Source of the DNA: an uncultured Lachnospiraceae bacterium
Lineage (GTDB): Bacteria; Bacillota; Clostridia; Lachnospirales; Lachnospiraceae
Assembly: GCA_902463835.1 (NCBI GenBank)
Contig: CABQGZ010000023.1
Coordinates: 1-15,664, forward strand
Length of the DNA: 15,664 nucleotides
Direction of reading: 5' to 3'
Position numbers and translations under genes: made by a program. Positions 6,878 to 13,952 of the stretch are shown one piece after another (positions within the stretch are counted from its first letter, which is position 1; every line of letters begins with the position of its first letter). The notes under the pieces were generated by a model, which was not told where the DNA came from, did no database searches, and saw only the letters and a list, made by a program, of their open reading frames with translations.

Positions 6878-8146
6878 TCAGTGTGTCTCCCGGTTGATGC
6901 ATTCTGTTTTGTATTTGGAGTACATGATCTTCTGATTGTGGTACAGCCCATAATAGCCGGACACCAGATAGCTGATGGCGACAGACAGCAGGAAGTACGG
7001 CATCCCCTCAAAGCCGAAGAGTTCAAAACAAATGAACAGAGAGGTGATGGGACAGTTGGTAACGCCGCAGAATAAAGCACCCATGCCGACAGCAGTGCAA
7101 AGGGCAGGGGAGAACCCGGCGATATTTCCAAAGAGACAGCCAAAGGTAGCACCGATGAACAGCGTAGGAACGATCTCGCCGCCTTTAAAGCCTGCGCCCA
7201 GGGTCAGCGCTGTGAACAGGATTTTCAGGAGGAAGGCGTATGGTACATAATTGTTTTCAAAGCATCGCTCAATGACGAACATGCCTGCGCCGTTATAGTC
7301 CTGTGATCCAACCAGGAGCGTAAGAAGAATTACAAGCACCCCGCCTGCCATGACACGCAGGTAGGGGTTTTTTAAATATTTCTTATACAAGTGCTCAAAA
7401 CTGTGCAGCGTAATGCAGAAGAGGGCGCTGACCCCTGCGCAGAGCAGAGCCAGAAGAGCAATTTTAGCGGCAGTCATAATTGTAAATTCGGGAATGGCTC
7501 CCACAGTAAAATGTTCCGGTGCAATCTGAAAATAGGTGGCAAATCCATGGGCCACAAGGGAGGAAATGACGCAGGGTACCAGTGCGGAATAATGCATGAT
7601 TCCCACGCAGAACACCTCCATGGAGAAGACAGCGGCGGCCAGGGGCGTACCAAAGAGCGCAGAAAAGGCCGCGCTCATGCCGCACATGATCATGATCTTC
7701 TGATCCTTCTCGTCAAAACGGAAACGCCGTCCAAGAGAATGGCCGATACTTCCGCCGAGCTGCAGGGCAGCGCCTTCCCGCCCTGCGGAGCCGCCAAACA
7801 GATGCGTCAGTACAGTGGAAAAAAAGATCAGGGGAGCCATTTTCAGAGGAATCTGTTCTTCAGATTGGAGGGCGGAGAGCACCCGATTGGTTCCGGTGTC
7901 ATTCTTCATATGAAGCAGGTGGTAGGAACCTACAATAAGAAGGCCGCCCACCGGAAGGAGGAACAGCAGCCAGGGATAAGCAGCTCTGGCTTCCGTGGCA
8001 TATTTCATACAGTAGAAAAACAATGTGCCCACGCCCCCGATGAGCAGTCCGGATAAAATGGAGAATATCATCCATTTTACCAGAATCTTTATGGGAGAGA
8101 GGATGGAAAGGATTGTTTTTTTTATCGTCTGTTTTATCGGTGTCAT
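6878..8146 (-). CDS. CLC family anion channel/antiporter, SycA/CLC-F-like
   Basis: A 422-residue membrane protein with the CLC fold and no CBS domains. The gating motif is GSAGREGAALQLG with the external Glu at residue 124, followed by GTPLAAAVFSMEV, LGAGFKGGEIVP and GVTNCPITS. The C-terminal KIMYSKY probably supplies the pore tyrosine. The chloride filter motif GSGIP of classical CLCs is replaced by DTGTN (83-87). The internal proton glutamate position of E. coli ClcA appears to be Val, and a Glu appears in GGEIVP. These features suggest the clade that includes fluoride/proton antiporters, but the ion is not certain. The start ATG follows TGGAG by about 5 nt. The gene is convergent to eutP and divergent from the jet genes. 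Confidence 0.88.
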   Translation of the reverse strand: MTPIKQTIKKTILSILSPIKILVKWMIFSILSGLLIGGVGTLFFYCMKYATEARAAYPWLLFLLPVGGLLIVGSYHLLHMKNDTGTNRVLSALQSEEQIPLKMAPLIFFSTVLTHLFGGSAGREGAALQLGGSIGHSLGRRFRFDEKDQKIMIMCGMSAAFSALFGTPLAAAVFSMEVFCVGIMHYSALVPCVISSLVAHGFATYFQIAPEHFTVGAIPEFTIMTAAKIALLALLCAGVSALFCITLHSFEHLYKKYLKNPYLRVMAGGVLVILLTLLVGSQDYNGAGMFVIERCFENNYVPYAFLLKILFTALTLGAGFKGGEIVPTLFIGATFGCLFGNIAGFSPALCTAVGMGALFCGVTNCPITSLFICFELFGFEGMPYFLLSVAISYLVSGYYGLYHNQKIMYSKYKTECINRETH

Positions 8147-8168
8147 AATTACTCCATTTATCGCAGCA

Positions 8169-8212
8169 GCTCGCTGCCGCCGGTATAATAGGTGTGCGGC
8201 TCTGGCAGGAGC
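8169..8212 (-). other. Structured leader RNA upstream of the CLC gene (unrecognised)
   Basis: On the minus strand GCTCCTGCC (8212-8204) pairs with GGCAG-C-GAGC (8178-8169), 9 bp with one bulged C. Above it, GCCG (8200-8197) pairs with CGGC (8182-8179), closing a 14-nt loop. The region lies within the predicted ~107-nt leader. Downstream, CAGC-GA-GCTG offers an alternative small hairpin, and CTCC of the 5' strand could pair with the GGAG of the ribosome binding site. No match to the fluoride riboswitch consensus was seen. Confidence 0.35.
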
Positions 8213-8259
8213 AGTCTGTTTTTATTTTTTTCCATTTGGTATCTCTGGAAATCTTCCTA

Positions 8260-8288
8260 AGTATACAACAAAACAGAACATTTTTCAA
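8260..8288 (-). promoter_or_regulatory. Predicted strong sigma-A promoter of the CLC gene
   Basis: On the minus strand, TTGAAA (8288-8283), a 17-bp spacer and TATACT (8265-8260). The predicted transcription start is near 8253, giving a leader of about 107 nt before the ATG. Confidence 0.65.
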
Positions 8289-8353
8289 CAAGTTTTAGAT
8301 TAAAAGAATACGTGGCTCATGAAATGGGGTGGTAATTTTTTCTGCCGAGAAAC

Positions 8354-8382
8354 TTTACAATTCCCAGGATTAAAGGTATAAT
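8354..8382 (+). promoter_or_regulatory. Predicted strong sigma-A promoter of the jetABC unit
   Basis: TTTACA (8354-8359), a 17-bp spacer and a perfect TATAAT (8377-8382). The predicted start is near 8389, so the jet mRNA would begin with about 220 nt of leader containing the two repeat copies. It is the only good promoter seen before jetA in the gap between divergent genes. Confidence 0.65.
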
Positions 8383-8401
8383 GTTCACGAAAGCAATGAG
8401 C

Positions 8402-8529
8402 AGTGCCAGGACGTCAAAAAATCAGATGTGTCGAGCTTGCTCGTAAACAGATGATTTTTGACGGCATGATAGGGCGAATGCCCGTGAGCGAGAAGAAGCG
8501 AAGCGGATTCGAGCGCGCACTGCGAATGG
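8402..8529 (+). repeat. Hairpin-forming repeat element, long copy, in the jet leader
   Basis: This unit of about 128 nt begins with a 35-nt segment (8402-8436) repeated exactly at 8540-8574. It ends with GAGCGCGCACTGCGAATGG (8511-8529), repeated with one change at 8571-8589. It contains a 52-nt imperfect palindrome (8412-8463), a GGGC-GAAT-GCCC hairpin (8472-8483) and an ATTCG...CGAAT pair near the 3' end. This is typical of a dispersed REP-like element. Whether it recurs elsewhere in the genome cannot be seen here. Confidence 0.75.
8412..8463. repeat. Imperfect 52-nt palindrome within the long repeat copy
   Basis: CGTCAAAAA at the left end pairs with TTTTTGACG at the right, and the centre is the perfect CGAGC-TT-GCTCG. 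The 25-nt arms pair with a few mismatches between. No U tract follows the stem on either strand, so it does not look like an intrinsic terminator. Confidence 0.7.
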
Positions 8530-8539
8530 GGCCAAGAAT

Positions 8540-8589
8540 AGTGCCAGGACGTCAAAAAATCAGATGTGTCGAGCGCGCGCTGCGAATGG
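8540..8589 (+). repeat. Short, internally deleted copy of the repeat element
   Basis: These 50 nt match the first 35 nt and the last ~19 nt of the long copy, with the 78 nt between missing. The join falls at TCGAGC, which occurs at both deletion borders of the long copy (8431-8436 and 8509-8514). It ends 20 nt before the jetA start codon. Confidence 0.7.
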
Positions 8590-8609
8590 AGTCAGAAAGG
8601 ACACCCCCC

Positions 8610-9971
8610 ATGGAATTCCAATATCAGATACCGGAAAGCTTCTACAGCCTGTTCCGCTCGCCGAACCGGGACACCTACATAGAAGCTTTACTCATCATAA
8701 ATGAAGAATATCAGTACAACAGCTATTTCTTAAGCCGGGAATCCTGTATCCGGATCCTTGGAGATTATTTTTCCCAGAAGCGCATTCACATGGAGCGGGA
8801 GGAAAATGAGACGGAGCTGGATCTCCTGGAGACCCCGGCAAACCGCATCTTAAACTGGCTTCTTAAGAGCCAGTGGCTGAAAAAGCTGGAGGACTATTAC
8901 GCTCAGGTGACCAACATCATCATTCCGGACTATGCCGCCATCTTCATCGAGGCCTTTGAACGGCTGATAAACGAGGACATGGACACCACGGAGGTGTATA
9001 TCCAGAACATATACGCCATTCTTTTTTCCCTGAAAAATGATAAGCGGTCCAACTTTCATATGTTAAAAACCGCCCTTGTGAACACCCGGAAGCTGAATAA
9101 GACACTGCAGGATATGCTCCATAATATGGACAAATTTTTTACAGGCCTTTTGGAAAAGAACTTCTACGGGGAACTTTTAAAAGAACATCTGGAAGGCTAT
9201 GTGCAGGAGATTATCAATAAAAAATATCACATCTTAAAGACCAGTGACAACTTCTATATCTATAAAAGTGATATCAAGAACTGGCTCCACCAGATGCAGC
9301 AGGATTACGCCTGGATTGTGGATCTGACGGAGAAAGAGCACGGCGAAATAGCAGAGCAGGACGTCATGGAGGTGCTGGAGCGGATTGAAAACGGCTTTGA
9401 CGATATCGAGCGGCGCATCGCTAATATGGATAAGGAACACATGAAGTATGTCAAAGCCACTGTGGTGCGCCTGAATTATCTTCTGAACGGCGAGGGCAGC
9501 ATGAAGGGGCTCATCATCACCCTTCTGAATCATATGTCTGGCATGGAGGACAATGCCGAAGCCCTGAATCAGACAGCCGCGCTGCTGAATCTTTCCGATG
9601 TGCGCCTCCTGGCGGAGCGCTCCCTGTACAAAAAGCGCTCACCCCGGAAAAATTTTATCGAGCAGCTGGAGCCGGAGGAGGAAAGAGAAGAGCTTTCCAA
9701 GGAAGAAATCCTCCGCCTGAATAAGATCACCCACCGTTTCACCCGAAGGCAGATCGAAGAATTTCTGGAAGCCGGTATGGATATGGATGGGAATGTAGAG
9801 ATTACGGAAGAAACCGTACAATCGGAGGATGACTTTGAAAAGCTGATTCTTGCCTACGACTACGCGGTAAAACGAAACAGCAGCTTTATGGTAGATGTAT
9901 CTGCCACAGAGACCGTAGACAATGGAAGATACAGATACCCCAAACTGCATTTTATAAAGAAGCAGTTATAA
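8610..9971 (+). CDS. jetA: JetA-like subunit of a Wadjet/MksBEF condensin (kleisin-type, DUF5716-like)
   Basis: A 453-residue soluble, mostly helical protein opening MEFQYQIPESFYSLFRSPNR, which resembles the JetA/DUF5716 proteins of Firmicutes Wadjet-type systems. By analogy with MukF/MksF it would be the kleisin bridging the SMC-like JetC heads and binding JetB. The acidic stretch EQLEPEEEREELSKEEILRL at about 350 is followed by a C-terminal domain (FEKLILAYDYAVKR) that probably contacts the JetC head. ATG 8610 was chosen for its AAAGGA 8-10 nt upstream and for family fit. The frame is open back to 8400, but that part is the repeat element. jetB follows 13 nt after the stop. The identification rests on family resemblance and gene order. 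Confidence 0.85.
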   Translation: MEFQYQIPESFYSLFRSPNRDTYIEALLIINEEYQYNSYFLSRESCIRILGDYFSQKRIHMEREENETELDLLETPANRILNWLLKSQWLKKLEDYYAQVTNIIIPDYAAIFIEAFERLINEDMDTTEVYIQNIYAILFSLKNDKRSNFHMLKTALVNTRKLNKTLQDMLHNMDKFFTGLLEKNFYGELLKEHLEGYVQEIINKKYHILKTSDNFYIYKSDIKNWLHQMQQDYAWIVDLTEKEHGEIAEQDVMEVLERIENGFDDIERRIANMDKEHMKYVKATVVRLNYLLNGEGSMKGLIITLLNHMSGMEDNAEALNQTAALLNLSDVRLLAERSLYKKRSPRKNFIEQLEPEEEREELSKEEILRLNKITHRFTRRQIEEFLEAGMDMDGNVEITEETVQSEDDFEKLILAYDYAVKRNSSFMVDVSATETVDNGRYRYPKLHFIKKQL

Positions 9972-9984
9972 AAAAGGAGAATTT

Positions 9985-10596
9985 ATGATAGATTACATCA
10001 CCCAGCTCCCCGACGAAGAACGCCAGCAGCTCACTGAGATCATTCGCGTCCTGCTGCGTCAGACCTTCCTCTTAGAGCGTAAATATGACAAAAAGACAGG
10101 ACGACTCCTGTTCAACAGGGATTTCCGCATCTGCAACAAGCACCTGGCCTTCCTGCAGGAATATTTTTCCATTGCGGGCATTGAACTGAAAGAGAACAGC
10201 CAGACCGGAGTTCTGTATCTGGCAGGTGAAGATGTGATGGCAGAAAGGCTTCCAAAGCTGGCCACCATCTACCTTCTGATCTTGAAGCTTATCTACGATG
10301 AACAGATGTCCCAGGCTTCCACCAGCGTCAACATATTCACCACCCTGGGGGATCTGAATGCCCGGGTGGGTTCTTTTCAGCTCTTAAAAGAGCGTCCCTC
10401 CCCCACAGAGATCAAGCGGACGCTGACACTGCTGAAGCGCTATCAGCTCATTGAGGTCATGGATCCCATGGAAGAGTTGGAGACAGAGAGCAGACTGATG
10501 ATCTACCCCAGCATTAACATGGTACTTTTCGGGGATAAGGTGCGGGAACTGATACAATCCTTTGAGGAGGACACAGATGGAAACGAAGACGAATAG
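9985..10596 (+). CDS. jetB: JetB-like subunit of a Wadjet/MksBEF condensin (DUF4194, MksE-like)
   Basis: A 203-residue protein of the DUF4194/MksE type. It has an N-terminal helical part (LPDEERQQLTEIIRVLLRQTFLLERKY) and a winged-helix-like middle (YLLILKLIYDEQMSQ, TLGDLNARVG). The region PSPTEIKRTLTLLKRYQLIEVMD and the conserved RLMIYPSINMVL come near the end. In the MukBEF-like complex this subunit dimerises and binds the kleisin, here JetA. ATG 9985 follows AAGGAGA with normal spacing. The 3' end overlaps jetC by 20 nt, so the two are almost certainly translated together. Confidence 0.87.
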   Translation: MIDYITQLPDEERQQLTEIIRVLLRQTFLLERKYDKKTGRLLFNRDFRICNKHLAFLQEYFSIAGIELKENSQTGVLYLAGEDVMAERLPKLATIYLLILKLIYDEQMSQASTSVNIFTTLGDLNARVGSFQLLKERPSPTEIKRTLTLLKRYQLIEVMDPMEELETESRLMIYPSINMVLFGDKVRELIQSFEEDTDGNEDE

Positions 10597-13500
10597 AGAA
10601 CGGTATACAGTGCTTTCCAGGATGTGCCTGAACAACTGGCATTACATCGACCGGAAGATACTGTCCTTTCACGATGAGATCAACTTTTTCACCGGCCATT
10701 CCGGCAGCGGAAAATCTACCATCATAGACGCACTGCAGATTGTGCTGTACGCCAACACCGATGGCCGCGGCTTCTTTAACAAAGCGGCTGCGGAGGATTC
10801 CGACCGGAATCTGATCGAGTATCTGCGTGGGATGGTGAATATCGAGGAGAACAATGAGAGCGCCTATCTTAGAAATAAAAATTTTTCCAGTACCATCGTT
10901 CTGGAGCTTACAGAGAGCGATGCAAAGGAGAAGCAGTGCGTGGGCGTGGTGTTCGATGTGGAGACAGCCACCAACGAGATCTCCCGGTACTTTTTCTGGC
11001 ATAAAGGCGGACTGCTAAGCAACGATTACCGGATCGAACACCGGGCTATGTCCACGGAGGAGTTGAAGGAATACCTTGCCAGAACCATGGACAAGAATGC
11101 GTATTTTACCACCTCCCGGAATGAATCCTTCCGCCGCAGGCTGTATGATGACTATCTGGGGGGGCTGGACATGGACAAATTCCCCATGCTGTTCAAGCGG
11201 GCCATTCCTTTTAAGATGAACAGTAAGCTGGAGGATTTTGTGAAGGAATATATCTGCATGGAGCAGGATATCCACATCGAGGATATGCAGGAGAGCGTTA
11301 TGCAGTACGGGCGCATGCAGAAGAAGATCATGGACACCAGCCAGGAGATCGCCGAGCTTACGGGGATTCATGAAAAATATCTTCTGGTGCAGGAGAAGCA
11401 GGAGGATCTGACAAGATATACGTATTTTTCCAAAAAATTTGAGATTCGAAAGCAGCAGGAGGAAGTAAAAGAGCTGGAGCAGCGGGCGGTGCTCCATGAG
11501 CAGGATCTGGCTGTTCTTGAAGGCAGACTTCAGGAGCTGGAGCAGGAGAAGGAGAGGCTGAGCAGCCAGAAGGAAGAATTGATCCGGCTGATTGCGGAGA
11601 CCGGCTATGAGGAGGCGGTGGATCAGCTGAAGAACATCAATCTGTTGCTGGAACGCATGAACCGCAGCAAATCCAGGTGGGATGAGACTGCAGCGAGATT
11701 GAAGCAGTGGGCGGACAACGATATGGCTTCCAATGCCATCCTCTGGAATATTGAACGGTTTGTGTCATACGAGATTGAACTGGAGCAGCTGACGGAGCTG
11801 CAGGAAGCCATCCTGGAACTTCTCCAGGAGGTGCGGGAGGAGAAGGCGGAGCTGGACAACGAGATTCGCGGGCTGCGTCGGGAGCTTCACGAGGTGCAGT
11901 CTGACCTGGCCGAGCTGCACAAGGGCAGCAAGGTATATCCTAGGGAGATTACCGAAGCGAGGCAGTACGTGTATCAGGGGCTGTCCAGAAAGCTTGGAAA
12001 GGCTGTCCGGGTGGATATTCTGGCAGACCTGATCGACATTAAGGAGGAGCGCTGGCGCAACGCGGTGGAGGGCTATATGGGCAGCAACAAGCTTCTGCTC
12101 ATTGTGGAGCCCAGGTATGTCCGGGACGCCATGGAGATCTACCGGGAGCTGGACAGTAAGAAATATTACAAGGCTGCGGTGCTGGACACGGAGAAGATCA
12201 CCGCCGTGAAACACCGGGTGAAGGAGCATGCCCTGGCGGAGGCTGTCAAGGCCAGGGAACCCTATGTGGTGAGTTACCTGAACTATCTGCTGGGTAGTGT
12301 TATCAAATGCGATTCCATCGAGGAGATGCGGCAGCATCCGGTGGCTGTGATGGACGACTGTATGGTGTATCACGGCTACAAGCTGTCCCATATGAACCCA
12401 AGAAATTACACCAGGGAGGCGTATATCGGCGCGGAAAGCTTAAAGCGGCGGATTGCCCTCCTGAAAAAGCAGGCAAAGAATCTGGAAGAAAAGCTGACTC
12501 CGAAGCTTAGCCAACAGCGGGAATATGACCAGATGCTGTCCATGGAACAGCTGGATAAACGTTCGGAGGAATACATGGAATGGCTTTCCGATATCCGGGA
12601 GAGCAAGGCCAGAGCCAGGGACAAGGCACGCCTGGAAAAAAGGATTCTGGAGCTGCAGCAGAAGGATGTGGCACGCTTAAAACGTCAGCGGGAAGAGGTG
12701 GAGGAAGCCCTGCAGAAGCAGGAACAGAAGCTTCGGGAAGCCCTGGAAAAATCTACGCTGCTGAAGCAGACCATCCAACAGGAGAAGCAGAAGCGGATCG
12801 ATGACACCTGGCTGCTGACTCAACTGGAAAAGGAGTTTACCGCGGTAAAAGAGCTGGAGGAGGAAGCAAAGCAGCTTGTGGCAAAGGAAACGCGGGTGTC
12901 CTACGAGCAGCTGAAGCGCAGGTATCTGGCTAGGACAGAGACAGCCAGGGAGGAAAAGGAGCGCCTTTTCACAGTGCTGGCAGAGGAGCGCGGCGCGTAT
13001 TTGAAGGCTCATCCCAACAGGAGCTTCAAGCAGATGAGCCAGGATAACGCGGAGTACGATCAGCTTCTTGAGGAGCTGCAGTTTCAGGATCTGGAAAAAT
13101 ACCAGAAGATGGCGAAGGAACAGGCCAAGTCAGCGGTACAGCATTTCCAGAATGACTTCATCTATAAGATCCGAAGCGCCATCAAGGATGCCATGGATCG
13201 CAAAAATGAGCTGAACAAGATCATTGACAAGCTGGACTTCGGCAAAGACAAGTACCAGTTCGTATTCACCAGGAACCATGGGGAGGACGGAAAATACTAT
13301 GACATGTTCATGGATAGCTCCCTGGATATCAATCCAAACCAGTTGGCGGACAATATGGACAACCAGATGAATCTTTTTTCCATGGAGCACAACGAAAAGT
13401 ATGGAGCCATGCTGAACGAGCTGATGACTGTGTTCATTCCGCCGGTGGACGCCGGCGCCGAGGAGCAGGAGGAAGCCAAGCGGAATATGGACAAGTACGC

Positions 13501-13939
13501 GGACTACCGCACCTATCTGTCCTTTGACATGCAGCAGATCATCCAGGGTGAGAACGAGCAGATCAAGCTGAAATTGAGCAAAATGTTAAAGAAAAATTCA
13601 GGCGGCGAGGGCCAGAACCCGCTTTACGTGGCGCTGCTTGCCAGCTTTGCCCAGGCGTACCGCATCAACATGCCCGCCCGGCTCATGCGAAAGCCCACCA
13701 TCCGCCTGGTGGTGCTGGATGAGGCCTTTTCCAAGATGGACGGCGAGCAGGTGGCCAGCTGTATCGGTCTGATCCGGAGCCTGGGCTTCCAGGTCATCAT
13801 CAGCGCCACCAACGACAAGATTCAGAATTACCTGGAGAATGTGGACAAGACCTTTGTATTTGCAAACCCCAACAAGAAGAGCATCTCTATCCAGGAGTTT
13901 GAGAAGAAAGACTTTGGGCAGCTGGAGGACGGAGAGTGA
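10577..13939 (+). CDS. jetC: JetC-like SMC/MukB-type ATPase of a Wadjet/MksBEF condensin
   Basis: A 1120-residue SMC-like ATPase expected to dimerise, extrude DNA loops with JetA and JetB, and hydrolyse ATP at its heads. The Walker A motif GHSGSGKST is at residues 40-48. A long Glu/Lys/Gln-rich coiled coil (about 255-460) leads to a globular hinge-like region (about 470-620, with ERWRNAVEGYMG). A returning coiled coil follows to about 880. The ABC signature SGGEGQ is at 1008-1013 and the Walker B VVLDEAFSKMD has Asp1048 and catalytic Glu1049. All ATPase motifs are intact. ATG 10577 has GAGGAGG 6 nt upstream and lies inside the jetB end. In complete Wadjet systems jetD follows; here a transporter gene does. 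Confidence 0.92.
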   Translation: METKTNRERYTVLSRMCLNNWHYIDRKILSFHDEINFFTGHSGSGKSTIIDALQIVLYANTDGRGFFNKAAAEDSDRNLIEYLRGMVNIEENNESAYLRNKNFSSTIVLELTESDAKEKQCVGVVFDVETATNEISRYFFWHKGGLLSNDYRIEHRAMSTEELKEYLARTMDKNAYFTTSRNESFRRRLYDDYLGGLDMDKFPMLFKRAIPFKMNSKLEDFVKEYICMEQDIHIEDMQESVMQYGRMQKKIMDTSQEIAELTGIHEKYLLVQEKQEDLTRYTYFSKKFEIRKQQEEVKELEQRAVLHEQDLAVLEGRLQELEQEKERLSSQKEELIRLIAETGYEEAVDQLKNINLLLERMNRSKSRWDETAARLKQWADNDMASNAILWNIERFVSYEIELEQLTELQEAILELLQEVREEKAELDNEIRGLRRELHEVQSDLAELHKGSKVYPREITEARQYVYQGLSRKLGKAVRVDILADLIDIKEERWRNAVEGYMGSNKLLLIVEPRYVRDAMEIYRELDSKKYYKAAVLDTEKITAVKHRVKEHALAEAVKAREPYVVSYLNYLLGSVIKCDSIEEMRQHPVAVMDDCMVYHGYKLSHMNPRNYTREAYIGAESLKRRIALLKKQAKNLEEKLTPKLSQQREYDQMLSMEQLDKRSEEYMEWLSDIRESKARARDKARLEKRILELQQKDVARLKRQREEVEEALQKQEQKLREALEKSTLLKQTIQQEKQKRIDDTWLLTQLEKEFTAVKELEEEAKQLVAKETRVSYEQLKRRYLARTETAREEKERLFTVLAEERGAYLKAHPNRSFKQMSQDNAEYDQLLEELQFQDLEKYQKMAKEQAKSAVQHFQNDFIYKIRSAIKDAMDRKNELNKIIDKLDFGKDKYQFVFTRNHGEDGKYYDMFMDSSLDINPNQLADNMDNQMNLFSMEHNEKYGAMLNELMTVFIPPVDAGAEEQEEAKRNMDKYADYRTYLSFDMQQIIQGENEQIKLKLSKMLKKNSGGEGQNPLYVALLASFAQAYRINMPARLMRKPTIRLVVLDEAFSKMDGEQVASCIGLIRSLGFQVIISATNDKIQNYLENVDKTFVFANPNKKSISIQEFEKKDFGQLEDGE

Positions 13940-13952
13940 GGAGGATTATGAA

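Noticed and set aside
7391..8056. 221-codon plus-strand frame opposite the CLC gene.
   Set aside because: The composition is that of an antisense shadow of a membrane protein gene, and the CLC product is clearly identified.
8147..8253. Fluoride (crcB) riboswitch upstream of the CLC gene.
   Set aside because: The characteristic conserved 3' segment and pseudoknot sequences were looked for on the minus strand and not found.
8402..8589. CRISPR-like repeats.
   Set aside because: Only two copies of different total length are present, with internal hairpins and no regular repeat-spacer pattern.
8403..8609. Longer JetA starting at GTG 8403.
   Set aside because: The extra ~69 residues are encoded by the repeat elements. 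They do not resemble the JetA family and lack a convincing ribosome binding site, whereas ATG 8610 has AAAGGA at good spacing.
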